NCBI RefSeq assembly: GCF_037031225.1
Contig: NZ_JAYEZN010000001.1
Location: forward strand, 3,100,001 to 3,164,000
Direction of reading: 5' to 3'
Source: Halorientalis sp. LT38
GTDB taxonomy: Archaea > Halobacteriota > Halobacteria > Halobacteriales > Haloarculaceae
DNA length: 64,000 nucleotides
This document shows, piece after piece, positions 32,188 through 41,017 of this stretch (its first letter is position 1; every line of letters begins with the position of its first letter). The notes beneath the pieces are model-generated. The model was not told the origin of the DNA, searched no databases, and saw only the letters and a list, made by a program, of their open reading frames with translations. Made by a program: the position numbers and the translations under genes.

Positions 32188-32988
32188 TCAGTCGGCGGCC
32201 GAGGGGGCGTCCCGCCGCACCGTCTCGGCGGGTCGGTCGGCTGCGGGCCCGGACGCGCGACGCGACAGCCACGCGTGGGTGCCGGCCAGCAGCGTCCAGA
32301 GCACGACCTGGCCGAACAGGACCTGGGCTCGGAACGCGGCGACGAATGCAGCCGGGAGCGCCCCCGTTCCCGGATTCGCGGGCAGGACGAACGTGAGACC
32401 GACCAGGAGCGTGAACGGCACCGCCGCGCCTGCGATCGCGCGCCCCCGTCCCCGGTCACGGAGTCGGTCGTACCAGTACCCGGCCAGCAGGCAGGCGCAC
32501 AGGCCAGCCAGCATCAGGCCTGCGTAGAGACCCATTCGGGCGTCGATGGACAGCGCCGCTTCGACGCCCGGGGGTTGCGGGGGGAAGACGAGCCAGGGGG
32601 CGCCAGAAACCGTGACGAACCCGGTGGCCCCGGCGACCGCGCTCTTTCCGGCCCCCGTCCCCGGAATCGCCGGCTCGAGGAAGTAGAAGGCCAGGCCGAA
32701 GGTCACGACGCCGAGCAACAGCGCCCAGAAGACGCCGCCGAGCACGCTGAGCAGCGGCGGAGACAGCGCCGAGAGCAGGCCGGACTCGCCGGCCTGGGCC
32801 CCCCCTGCGTCGTGGTGGCCACCCTGATCGTCGCCGGCGTGGCCGTCCTCGCCGTGGTAGCCGTGTTCGCCGGCAAGTCCCTCCGCCGCGGCGATCATCG
32901 GGTTCGCCAGGATCGCGACGAACAGGCCGAACGCCACGCCGGCGACGAGGCCGGCCTTCAGTCCGCGCACCAGGTAGGGTTGTAGCAT
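32188..32988 (-). CDS. cbtA: Cobalt transporter subunit CbtA
   Basis: A 266-residue membrane protein starting at the ATG at 32988 (MLQPYLVRGLKAGLVAGVAF). It has about six hydrophobic segments and a His-rich extracytoplasmic loop after the first helix (GYHGEDGHAGDDQGGHHDAG), which fits cobalt binding. The arrangement, first helix with LVRGLKAGL-x-AG followed by paired helices, is that of the CbtA family. It partners CbtB, encoded just upstream with a 1-base overlap, and supplies cobalt to the corrin pathway encoded around it. Confidence 0.93.
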   Translation of the reverse strand: MLQPYLVRGLKAGLVAGVAFGLFVAILANPMIAAAEGLAGEHGYHGEDGHAGDDQGGHHDAGGAQAGESGLLSALSPPLLSVLGGVFWALLLGVVTFGLAFYFLEPAIPGTGAGKSAVAGATGFVTVSGAPWLVFPPQPPGVEAALSIDARMGLYAGLMLAGLCACLLAGYWYDRLRDRGRGRAIAGAAVPFTLLVGLTFVLPANPGTGALPAAFVAAFRAQVLFGQVVLWTLLAGTHAWLSRRASGPAADRPAETVRRDAPSAAD

Positions 32989-33173
32989 CAGTGACAGACG
33001 ATGCCGGCGGCGTGCCTGGCGTTGTGCAGCGAGTCGTGGACCAGCGGCTCCTGGACGAACAGGAGCGTGAACCCGAGAATCGCCACCAGTGCGAGGCCGA
33101 GCGCGACCCGCGGCGTCGTCAGTTCCGGCCGCGCCGATTCGATACGTCCGTGAACGGTGTTCGCTGTCGCCAT
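32988..33173 (-). CDS. cbtB: Cobalt transporter subunit CbtB
   Basis: A 61-residue protein with a single membrane helix (VALGLALVAILGFTLLFV) and the diagnostic C terminus VHDSLHNARHAAGIVCH carrying four histidines and a Cys for cobalt binding. It is usually paired with CbtA, as here. The start at 33173 is within three bases of TTTACA on its own strand, and two GTTGTA elements lie in the 60 bases upstream, which probably act as operators. Confidence 0.93.
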   Translation of the reverse strand: MATANTVHGRIESARPELTTPRVALGLALVAILGFTLLFVQEPLVHDSLHNARHAAGIVCH

Positions 33174-33213
33174 TGTAAACTACAGTTGTAGAACAGCAAG
33201 CGCAGTTGTAAAG
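33174..33213 (-). promoter_or_regulatory. cbtBA upstream region with repeated GTTGTA elements
   Basis: On the plus strand CTACAGTTGTAG (33180-33191; 5-bp arms) and GCAGTTGTAAAG (33202-33213) repeat AGTTGTA with a 20-base period. The hexamer also occurs at the cbiT and second CbiX-like starts. Confidence 0.5.
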
Positions 33214-33232
33214 CTTTCGAGTGGGCCAAACT

Positions 33233-35395
33233 TCAGTTGCCGTCGACGGTCGCCGCGACGCGTTCGGGGGAGAGCGCGGACAGCGGGACGCGCTCGGCGT
33301 CGGTGGCATCGCAGACGACGTCGAGGACGCCGGCGCGGCCGCCGTCGCCCGCGTCGACGACGACGACCGTCGCGTCGAGGCTCGCCAGCTCCCGCGCCGC
33401 CGTCCGGGTCGCCGCCGTCGGACTCCCGTCGGCGACGTTGGCCCGGCCGTCGCTGACCAGCACGATCACAGACGCGGCCGGATCGGTCCGCTCGACGACC
33501 GACCGGGCCGTCCGCAGGCCGTCCGGGAGCGGCGTCCGGTCGCCGGTGGGGAGGTCCTTGAGGTGTCGTGCGGCGTGGCTCACGCTGTCTGTCGGCGGGA
33601 GGACCACCTCGGCCGAATCGCCCGCTACGGCCACGAATCCCACCTCGTCGCGCTCTCGGTAGGCGTCTTTCAGCAGTTCCAGCACCGTGCCCTTGGCCGT
33701 CCGCATGGCCGCGCGCATCGACGCGCTCGCGTCGACGACGAACAGCACGAGCGACGAGTCACTGCCCGCCCTGACCGACTGCCGGAGGTCGCGTGACTCG
33801 ACCCGCGACCCGCCGCGTCGCGACGCTGCCCGGACCGACGCCGCCGCGTCGATCCCGTCGTCGGAGTCGGCCGGCTCCGTCCTGATCCGCGGGCCGTCCC
33901 CGTTCGGGCTCGGTGTCGTCCGAACGCGCGACCCGCTCCCCTCGCCACCGGTCACCGCGTCGGGTATCTCGACGTCCGGCGCGGCGCCGTCGCCGACAGC
34001 GGCCCGCTCCTGGCCCGGGAGCAGGGGCGTCGCCGTCTCCGCGTCGTCCGCCTCGTCGGCTCCCGATTCATCGCGGTCAGCGTCCGATTCAGTCCCCTCG
34101 CCCCCTCCGTGATCGGACCCGTCGGCGGTGGCCGTCGGACCCCGGGTCCTGTCTCCTTCCGCCTCGGTCTCCTCCGGTTCCGGATCGTCGCCTGGTCCCG
34201 ATCCCGCCTGGTCGTCGGCTTCCGTTTCCTCTGGGTCGTCTCCGCCGTTGGCGCCACTCTCGGTTTCCTCGTCACCGCCGGCTCCGCCGGTCCCGCCAGC
34301 GTCACCGTCTGCAGCGTCGTTCTCTCCGTCCCCATCGCCCGTCTCCGATTCCCCGTCGGTGCCGTCTCCGTCTGGCTCCCCGTCCTCGAAGTGGTCGTCG
34401 ATCACGTCTTCAGGGTCCGGCGCGTCGTCGAAGGGCCGTGACTGCAAGCGGTGGGGCAGGGCCAGTTCGGCGGCCCGGCGGACGTCGGATTCGATCACCG
34501 TCGCGCGCGATTCGAGCGCCGCGAGCGTTCTGGCGGTCCTCGCGACGGCGATGTCGCCGCGGTGGCCGTCGACCCCTGCGTCCCGGCACAGCTCGGCGAT
34601 CTCCGCGAGGAACTCCTCTGGCAGCGTCACGTCGGGCAGCACCTCCCTCGCCGTCCGCAGTTCGGTCCGGTAGTCCCGTTCGTCGCCCACTGTCCGGTCG
34701 CCGAGCGCCTGCCGCACGATGGCGACGCGGTCCTCGACGTCGGTGCAGCCCGTGACGGTGGCCTGGAGGGCGAAGCGGTCCCGCAGCTGGGGCCTGAGGT
34801 CGCCTTCCTCCGGGTTCATCGTCCCGATCAGCGTGAACTCGGCGGGATGGGAAACGCTCACGCCGTCCCGCTCGACGCGGTTGATCCCGCTGGCGGACGC
34901 GTCGAGCAGGACGTCGACGAGGTGGTCGTCGAGCAGATTCACCTCGTCAACGTAGAGGATCCCACGGTTGGCCCGGGCCAGGAGGCCGGGCTCGAACTCG
35001 GAGTTTCCGTCGAGGGCATCGTCCACGGAGAGGGTCCCGACGACCCGATCTCGCGTGGCACCGAGCGGTAGCGTCACGAGCGGCACAGTTCGAATCTCGG
35101 TCGGCGGATCGTCGCGCTGGCGGCACTCGTCGCACTGGCGCTGGGGCTCCCCTGGGGGACAGCCGTACGGACAGTCCGCGACGGCGCGCTGGACGGGCAG
35201 CAACGCTGCGAGCGCCCGAACGGCCGTGGACTTGGCCGTCCCCTTCTCGCCGCGGACGAGCAGGCCGTCGAGGTCGTCGTTCGCCGCGACCGCCAGTAAA
35301 GCCTGCTTGAACTCCGTCTGCCCGACGATGTCGCCGAACGCGGCCCCCTCGCCCCGCGCCTGCGAAGCTTTTTTGCCGTGGGCGTAATCAACCAT
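33233..35395 (-). CDS. Cobalt/magnesium chelatase ChlI-ChlD-type subunit
   Basis: A 720-residue fusion starting at the ATG at 35395 (MVDYAHGKKASQARGEG). Residues 20-320 are an AAA+ module: Walker A GEKGTAKS (49-56), a Cys-rich insert CPYGC...CDEC, Walker B ILYVDEVNLLDDHLVDVLLD and an arginine-finger region. An extreme Asp/Glu/Gly linker of about 150 residues follows (about 325-480). The C terminus is a von Willebrand A domain with MIDAS motif FVVDASASMRA near residue 550. It combines BchI and BchD functions and drives metal insertion together with CobN, which is encoded divergently 34 bases away. Confidence 0.92.
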   Translation of the reverse strand: MVDYAHGKKASQARGEGAAFGDIVGQTEFKQALLAVAANDDLDGLLVRGEKGTAKSTAVRALAALLPVQRAVADCPYGCPPGEPQRQCDECRQRDDPPTEIRTVPLVTLPLGATRDRVVGTLSVDDALDGNSEFEPGLLARANRGILYVDEVNLLDDHLVDVLLDASASGINRVERDGVSVSHPAEFTLIGTMNPEEGDLRPQLRDRFALQATVTGCTDVEDRVAIVRQALGDRTVGDERDYRTELRTAREVLPDVTLPEEFLAEIAELCRDAGVDGHRGDIAVARTARTLAALESRATVIESDVRRAAELALPHRLQSRPFDDAPDPEDVIDDHFEDGEPDGDGTDGESETGDGDGENDAADGDAGGTGGAGGDEETESGANGGDDPEETEADDQAGSGPGDDPEPEETEAEGDRTRGPTATADGSDHGGGEGTESDADRDESGADEADDAETATPLLPGQERAAVGDGAAPDVEIPDAVTGGEGSGSRVRTTPSPNGDGPRIRTEPADSDDGIDAAASVRAASRRGGSRVESRDLRQSVRAGSDSSLVLFVVDASASMRAAMRTAKGTVLELLKDAYRERDEVGFVAVAGDSAEVVLPPTDSVSHAARHLKDLPTGDRTPLPDGLRTARSVVERTDPAASVIVLVSDGRANVADGSPTAATRTAARELASLDATVVVVDAGDGGRAGVLDVVCDATDAERVPLSALSPERVAATVDGN

Positions 35396-35429
35396 ACTTG
35401 CGTTAACTAAACGGAGGTTTAACAACGTT
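35396..35429. promoter_or_regulatory. Compact divergent promoter between chelatase subunit and cobN
   Basis: Only 34 bases separate the two start codons. They contain a near-palindrome, CGTTAACTAAAC-GGAG-GTTTAACAACG, whose core TAAAC-GGAG-GTTTA has perfect 5-bp arms; GGAGG lies 13 bases before the cobN ATG. A single operator probably controls both chelatase subunits. Confidence 0.5.
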
Positions 35430-38400
35430 ATGCCGACCATCGGGTTATACACCGCGACGGAGAACGAACTGGGCGCGGTCCAGCGGGCGGCCGGGGAGGT
35501 CGACGCCGACCTCGTCGTGCGCTCGGAGAGCGACCTCGACGACGGGACCGACGTGGACGCGTTCGTCGACGAACTGACGGACGCGACCGCGGTCGTGTTC
35601 TGGTTGCACGGCGGCCAGGACAGCATGCCGGGGTACGACCACGCCCGGGAACGACTCGCCGAGGCCGGGGTCCCCCTGATCGTCGAGTCGACGGGCGACG
35701 CCTTCGCCGTCGAGGACACGACGGTCGCCGACGACGAGCGTGAGCGCGTCTGTGCCTATCTGGAGCGCGGCGGCGCGAGCAACGTCGCCAACTGTCTGCG
35801 CTATCTCGTCGCGACCTACGACGCGGACGCCGACCCGGCGTTCGACGACCCGGTGGACCTCCCGACGGAGGGGGTCTACCACCCCGACTATCCCGCCGCG
35901 AGCTACGAGGAACTACTCGGGACGTTCGACCCCGACGCGCCGACGGTCGCGGTCTGGTTCTACGAGTCCCACTGGACCCACGAGAACACCCGCTACGTCG
36001 ACGCACAGGTCCGGGCCATCGAGGAACGTGGGGCCAACGCGCTGCCGATCTTCTGCGAGCCAGCGACCGACGCCGAGGGCCAGTGGGACGCCGAGACCGT
36101 CACCGAGGAGTGGCTGGTAGACGACCGCGGCGAACCGATCGTCGACGCCGTGCTCTCGTCGTTCATGTTCTCCCTGTCGATGGACGAGCGCGGCCGCAGC
36201 GCCGACGACGAAGGCGACTCGGCGGAGGACGTCTTCCTGGATCGGCTGGGCGTCCCGGTCATCCAGACCGTCACGACGATGCGCTCGCGCTCGCGCTACG
36301 AGTCGAGCGACACCGGTGTCATGGGCTTCGAACTCGCCCTCTCCGTCGCGCTGCCGGAGTTCGACGGCAACGTCATTACCCACCCGATCAGCGGCAAGGA
36401 GCGGACCGACGACCAGGCCGGCATCGGGAGCGCCCCCAAGCAGCACTTCCCGATCGAGGACCGCGTCGATCACGCCGCCGGCCTGGCAGTGAACTGGGCC
36501 GAACTCCGGCACACCCCGAACGAGGACAAACGCGTGGCGGTGGTCCTCCACAACTACCCGCCGAGCGACGACGGCATCGGCACCGCGTTCGGCCTCGACA
36601 GCCCCGAGAGCACCGTCAATCTGCTCGACGAGTTGAGCGCCCGCGGCTACGACCTCGGGGGCGAGGCGCGTAGCGCCTCGGAACAGTCGAGCGGGGAGCT
36701 CAGCGACCCGCGAGACGGCCAGTCACCGCCGGACGGCCAGTCCCTGATCGACGCCCTCACCGCCCAGCTCACCCTCGACGATCGCTGGGTCGCGCCGGAA
36801 GACGTGCGCGACCTCTCGGTCGACACCGTCGCGCCCGACCGATACCGCGAGTGGTTCGCCGAGAAGGACGACCGCTTCCGCGAAAACGTCCTCGAGGAGT
36901 GGGGTGAAGTCCCTGACCGGCCGTTCGCCATCCCGGGCGTGGAGTTCGGGAACGTGCTCGTCACCGTCCAGCCCCCGCGCGGGTTCGGCATGGACCCATC
37001 CAAGGTCTACCACGACTCGGACCTCCAGCCGCCACACGACTACGTGGCCTTCTACGAGTGGCTCAAACGCGACTTTTCCACCGACGCGGTCGTTCACCTC
37101 GGCACCCACGGCAGTCTGGAGTGGCTCCCCGGGAAGACCGTCGGGCTGGACGGCGAGAGCGCCCCCGACCAGTTGATCGGGACCGTTCCGAACGTCTATC
37201 CGTACATCGTCAACAACCCCGGCGAGGGGACCCAGGCCAAGCGCCGGTCGTACGCGACCATCGTGGACTACCTGACGCCGGTGATGTCCAACGCGGGCAC
37301 CTACGACGACCTCGCCGACCTGGAGGAACTCGCGGACCGGTACCGCGAGGCGGGCATGGAAGACGCCAGAACCGACGACGGCGAGGCGCTGGCCGACCGC
37401 ATCCGCGAGACCGTCGACGACCTCGATCTGGCCGTCGAACTCGGGATCACGGGCGAGATGTCGGAAAAGGCAGACGTCCGCGGCCCCGACGAAGCCGGGT
37501 CGACGCTGGCGGAAGGTGAGGTCTCTGGCGACGATGTCGACATCGACGACCTCGTCGAGCGAATCCACGAGTACCTGACGGACGTGAAGACGACGCAGAT
37601 CCGCCTGGGCCTGCACACGATGGGCGAACCGCCCGAGGACGACAGATTGACCGAGTACCTGGTCGCGCTCACCCGACTCGACAACCCCGGCGGGCCGAGC
37701 CTCCGCGAGGCCGTCGCGGGCGTACTGGGCGTCGACTACCAGCGGATGCTCGACGAACCGGGGACCTACGACGAAGATCTGGGAATGACGTACGCGCAGG
37801 CGGCCGACGAGGTGTACGAGACGAGTCTCGATCTGGTCTCGACGCTGGCCGCTCACGACTTCGACGTGCCCGAGTCCGAACTCGCAGCGGGCGACAGCGA
37901 GGTCAACATGAACCTGCTCGTGGTCGACGTCGATCCGCTCGGCGACGCCCGCGCGAAGTCGGGCGCCCACGACGACCTGCGCGAGGCCCTGGCGTTCGTC
38001 TGCGAGGAGGCCGCCCCACGCGTCGCGGGCGCGGAGGAGGAGATTCCCCGCACCGCCGACGCGCTGGCAGGTGAGTACGTCCCGCCGGGCGGGTCGGGCG
38101 CACCGACGCGGGGCGGCGTCGACCTGCTCCCGACGGCGCGGAACTTCTACACGCTCGACCCGCGCAAGGTCCCGGCCAAATCGGCCTGGGACGTGGGGAG
38201 CGAAGTGGCCGACGGCGTCGCCGAACGGCACCACGACGAGGAGGGCGCGTATCCCGAGGAGATCGGCGTCGTCGCCTGGGGCACCCCCACCGTGCGCACG
38301 CGCGGGGAGACCATCGCGCAGGTCCTCGCCCTGATGGGCGTCGAACCGCAGTGGACCGACGCCGGCCGGGTCGACGGCGTGGAGCCGATCCCGCTCGAAG

Positions 38401-39389
38401 AGCTGGATCGGCCACGAATCGACGTGACGACGCGCGTCTCCGGCCTGTTCCGGGACGCGTTCCCGGCGGCGGCGAGCGTCGTCCACGACGCCGTCGAGGC
38501 CGTGGTCGAACTGGACGAACCCCTCGAAATGAACTACGTCAAAAAGCACGTCGAGGAGGACGCCGAAGCGCTCGAAGCCGACGGACTGGACCCCGACGAG
38601 GCCCGCGACGCGGCGAAACACCGCGTGTTCACCACCCGGCCCGGCGGCTACGGTGCGGGGACGAACAAGGCCGTCGACGAAGGTAACTGGGACGACCGTT
38701 CGGACCTGGCCGACGTCTACGTCCAGTGGGGGGGCTACGCGATGGGCTCGCGGGGCACGGTCAGCGAGGCCCACGACGCCTTCGAGCGCCGACTGGGCAA
38801 CGTCGACGCCACGGTGAAGATCGAAGACACCGCCGAGCAGGACGAGTTCGACTCCTCAGACTGGTACGCGTTCCACGGCGGCTTCATCTCCGCCGTCGCC
38901 GAGACCGCGGGCGAGGAACCGGCCTCCTACGTCGGCGACTCCTCGGACCCGGACAACGTCGACGTCTACACCAACGAGGAGAAGGTCCGGAAGGCGATGC
39001 GCGCCCGGGTGCTCAACCCCGAGTGGCTCGACTCGATGGAGGACCACGGCTACAAGGGCGCGGGCGACCTCTCGACGACGGTCGCCGTCGTGCTGGGCTG
39101 GGACGCGACGACCGGCGTCGTCTCCGACCACCTCTGGGAGGACGTGGCCGAGAAGTTCGCCTTCGACGAGGACCGCCAGGACTGGCTGAAAGACGTCAAC
39201 CCCTGGGCGCTGGATTCGATCACCGACACGCTGCTGGAGGCCATCGACCGCGGGCTCTGGGATGCCGATCGGGAAACAGAGGATCGACTACGGGACCTCA
39301 ATCTGGAGGTCGACGGCGATCTGGAGGCGCGAGCGGCCGCGGACCTGGAAGGCGGCGAAAGCACGGAGGTGACCAGCGATGACGACTAA
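35430..39389 (+). CDS. cobN: Cobaltochelatase large subunit CobN
   Basis: A 1319-residue CobN, full length for the family. Characteristic stretches include KRVAVVLHNYPPSDDGIGTA, the chelatase-core VEFGNVLVTVQPPRGFGMDP, HLGTHGSLEWLPGKTVGLDG, VYPYIVNNPGEGTQAKRRSY, and TTRPGGYGAGTNKAVDEGNW with its later QWGGYAMGSRG. It inserts cobalt into the corrin ring using the ChlI/ChlD-type ATPase next door. A palindromic in-frame insertion (bases 36662-36697, GEARSASEQSSGEL) interrupts a poorly conserved region. Acidic tail at the C terminus. It overlaps cbiC by 11 bases. Confidence 0.97.
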   Translation: MPTIGLYTATENELGAVQRAAGEVDADLVVRSESDLDDGTDVDAFVDELTDATAVVFWLHGGQDSMPGYDHARERLAEAGVPLIVESTGDAFAVEDTTVADDERERVCAYLERGGASNVANCLRYLVATYDADADPAFDDPVDLPTEGVYHPDYPAASYEELLGTFDPDAPTVAVWFYESHWTHENTRYVDAQVRAIEERGANALPIFCEPATDAEGQWDAETVTEEWLVDDRGEPIVDAVLSSFMFSLSMDERGRSADDEGDSAEDVFLDRLGVPVIQTVTTMRSRSRYESSDTGVMGFELALSVALPEFDGNVITHPISGKERTDDQAGIGSAPKQHFPIEDRVDHAAGLAVNWAELRHTPNEDKRVAVVLHNYPPSDDGIGTAFGLDSPESTVNLLDELSARGYDLGGEARSASEQSSGELSDPRDGQSPPDGQSLIDALTAQLTLDDRWVAPEDVRDLSVDTVAPDRYREWFAEKDDRFRENVLEEWGEVPDRPFAIPGVEFGNVLVTVQPPRGFGMDPSKVYHDSDLQPPHDYVAFYEWLKRDFSTDAVVHLGTHGSLEWLPGKTVGLDGESAPDQLIGTVPNVYPYIVNNPGEGTQAKRRSYATIVDYLTPVMSNAGTYDDLADLEELADRYREAGMEDARTDDGEALADRIRETVDDLDLAVELGITGEMSEKADVRGPDEAGSTLAEGEVSGDDVDIDDLVERIHEYLTDVKTTQIRLGLHTMGEPPEDDRLTEYLVALTRLDNPGGPSLREAVAGVLGVDYQRMLDEPGTYDEDLGMTYAQAADEVYETSLDLVSTLAAHDFDVPESELAAGDSEVNMNLLVVDVDPLGDARAKSGAHDDLREALAFVCEEAAPRVAGAEEEIPRTADALAGEYVPPGGSGAPTRGGVDLLPTARNFYTLDPRKVPAKSAWDVGSEVADGVAERHHDEEGAYPEEIGVVAWGTPTVRTRGETIAQVLALMGVEPQWTDAGRVDGVEPIPLEELDRPRIDVTTRVSGLFRDAFPAAASVVHDAVEAVVELDEPLEMNYVKKHVEEDAEALEADGLDPDEARDAAKHRVFTTRPGGYGAGTNKAVDEGNWDDRSDLADVYVQWGGYAMGSRGTVSEAHDAFERRLGNVDATVKIEDTAEQDEFDSSDWYAFHGGFISAVAETAGEEPASYVGDSSDPDNVDVYTNEEKVRKAMRARVLNPEWLDSMEDHGYKGAGDLSTTVAVVLGWDATTGVVSDHLWEDVAEKFAFDEDRQDWLKDVNPWALDSITDTLLEAIDRGLWDADRETEDRLRDLNLEVDGDLEARAAADLEGGESTEVTSDDD
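36662..36697 (+). repeat. In-frame palindrome plus shared 19-mer in cobN
   Basis: CGAGGCGC-GTA-GCGCCTCG (36662-36680) is followed by TCGGAACAGTCGAGCGGGGA, a near-copy of which (one base different) ends cbiC at 40138-40157. Both encode SEQSSGE. Confidence 0.6.
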
Positions 39390-40167
39390 TCCCGACGGAG
39401 AAGACTTCGAGGTCTCCGCGAGCGAAGCGAGCGGAGGCTCGACAGACGAGCGAAGCGAGTCTGTCGGTGAGTACGCCGACCTCGGCGCGACCACCGAGAA
39501 CGCCATGGAGATCGCCGAGACCTCGATGGACCGGGTCCGGAAACTGGTCCCCGACGAGACGCTCGCGGACCGGATCAGGCAGAAATCGGTCCACGCGACA
39601 GGTGACCCCGAGTTCCAGCACCTCGTCCGGTTCACCGGCGAGACCGACGACGAACCCGTCGCCGCGGGTGCGCGAGCGGTCCTCGACGAGCGCCCGATCG
39701 TCACCGACATCACGATGGTCAAGGAGGGGATCACCGGCCGGGGCCACGACTGCCCGGTCCGGAAGGCCATCGGTAACGGCGCTGAGCTGGCCGCCGAGAC
39801 CGGCATGACGCGCACGGCCGCGTCGGTCCTCGAACTCGATCGAGACGGGGTCTACGACGACGCGATTGCCGTCGTGGGCAACGCGCCGACGGCCGCGCTG
39901 GCGCTCGCGGACTGTATCGAGGACGGCACGCGACCCGCGGTCGTCGTCGCGACGCCGGTCGGCTTCGTGAAGGCCGCCGAGAGCCGGAAACGGCTCCGCA
40001 AGGTCGCCGGCGAGCACGGTGTCCCGGCGATTACGAACGTCGGGCGACGGGGCGGGAGCGGGCTCGCCGCTGGACTCAGCAACGAACTGGTTCACGTCGC
40101 CAGCGACCATCGGAATGGCGACGTCTCGCTAGAGACATCGGAACAGTCGAGCGGTGAGAAGGCGTGA
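39379..40167 (+). CDS. cbiC: Cobalt-precorrin-8 methylmutase CbiC
   Basis: A 262-residue CbiC/CobH. The core starts at about residue 35; key parts are MEIAETSMDRVRKLVPDETL, PIVTDITMVKEGITGRGHDC and the catalytic-region IAVVGNAPTAALALADCIED, then VATPVGFVKAAESRKRL and GVPAITNVGRRGGSGLAAG. It moves the C11 methyl group to C12 to give cobyrinate. The N-terminal 30 residues and the last 12 are low complexity and encoded by repetitive palindromic DNA (39414-39466 and 40138-40157). Coupled to cobN by an 11-base overlap. Confidence 0.94.
   Translation: MTTNPDGEDFEVSASEASGGSTDERSESVGEYADLGATTENAMEIAETSMDRVRKLVPDETLADRIRQKSVHATGDPEFQHLVRFTGETDDEPVAAGARAVLDERPIVTDITMVKEGITGRGHDCPVRKAIGNGAELAAETGMTRTAASVLELDRDGVYDDAIAVVGNAPTAALALADCIEDGTRPAVVVATPVGFVKAAESRKRLRKVAGEHGVPAITNVGRRGGSGLAAGLSNELVHVASDHRNGDVSLETSEQSSGEKA
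39414..39466 (+). repeat. Two consecutive GAGCGAAGCGA-core palindromic units in cbiC
   Basis: Unit 1: CTCCGC-GAGCGAAGCGA-GCGGAG (39414-39436). Unit 2: CGACAGAC-GAGCGAAGCGA-GTCTGTCG (39440-39466). The identical 11-base core is flanked by different but perfectly complementary arms. Both are read through in frame. The core occurs again at 63829-63839 after the tRNA. Confidence 0.75.
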
Positions 40168-40228
40168 GCGAGAGCGAACGGCGACGAACCGCGAGAAACG
40201 GCGAGCTGCAAAACGGCGACCTCGGGCT

Positions 40229-41017
40229 ATGAGCGACGCCGAGAGCGACTACGACCTCGATTCGGGACCGGACCCCGCGGCGTTCGCGGCCCGGGCGCCA
40301 GAAGCGACGGCCTCGGCCGAGTCGGCCGGCTCGGTTCACGCCGTCGGAATCGGTCCCGGGAACCTCGAGTTCCTGACCCCGCGCGGGCGGCGCGCGATCG
40401 AGGCGGCGGACGTGGTGGTCGGGTTCGAGACGGTCGTCGAGTTCGTCGCCGACCTGACCGACGCCGACCTGCTCACCTGTGGTTACCGCGACGAGGGCGA
40501 GACCCTCGCCCGGTTCGGTGAGCGCGTGGCCGCTGGCGAGACGGGAACGGCGGTCCTGATGGGCGACCCGAACCACTCCGGGTACCAGTTCCTCGGGAAG
40601 GTCGAGCAGGCCGTCGAGAGTGAGGAGGCGGGGCCAGTGCGAGTCGTCCCCGGCATCTCCGCGTTGCAGGTGGCGGCCTCGCGGGCCCGAACCCCGATGG
40701 AGGACGCCGAGTTCGTGACGCTGCACAAGAGCGGTGACCTCGGGCCGGATCTCGAGCGGCTCCGGGAGCACGTCGGTAACCGGCACCTGCTGGTGCTCCC
40801 CCGTCCGTACGACCTGATGCCCGGGGACGTGGCGGCCGAGTTGGTGGAGGCCGGTGCGGCGGCGTCGCTGGACGCGCTGGTCTGCGAGAAGCTGACGCAC
40901 GACGGGGAGTCGATCACGCGGACGACGCTCGGTAAGCTGGCGACGTACGCGGACGGCGACGGTCCGGAGGACACACCCTTTTCCGATCTGTCTGTCCTGG
41001 TCGTCAGGCGGGCCTAG
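40229..41017 (+). CDS. cbiE: Cobalt-precorrin-7 C5-methyltransferase CbiE
   Basis: A 262-residue tetrapyrrole methylase starting at the ATG at 40229, 61 bases after cbiC. Motifs: HAVGIGPGNLEFLTPRGRRA, AVLMGDPNHSGYQFLGKVEQ and RVVPGISALQVAASRARTPM, then VTLHKSGD, typical of CbiE/CobL N-terminal domains. It methylates C5. Its functional partner CbiT is encoded separately at the start of the other operon. A 35-residue acidic extension precedes the core. The stop overlaps the convergent CbiX-like gene by 4 bases. Confidence 0.92.
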   Translation: MSDAESDYDLDSGPDPAAFAARAPEATASAESAGSVHAVGIGPGNLEFLTPRGRRAIEAADVVVGFETVVEFVADLTDADLLTCGYRDEGETLARFGERVAAGETGTAVLMGDPNHSGYQFLGKVEQAVESEEAGPVRVVPGISALQVAASRARTPMEDAEFVTLHKSGDLGPDLERLREHVGNRHLLVLPRPYDLMPGDVAAELVEAGAAASLDALVCEKLTHDGESITRTTLGKLATYADGDGPEDTPFSDLSVLVVRRA

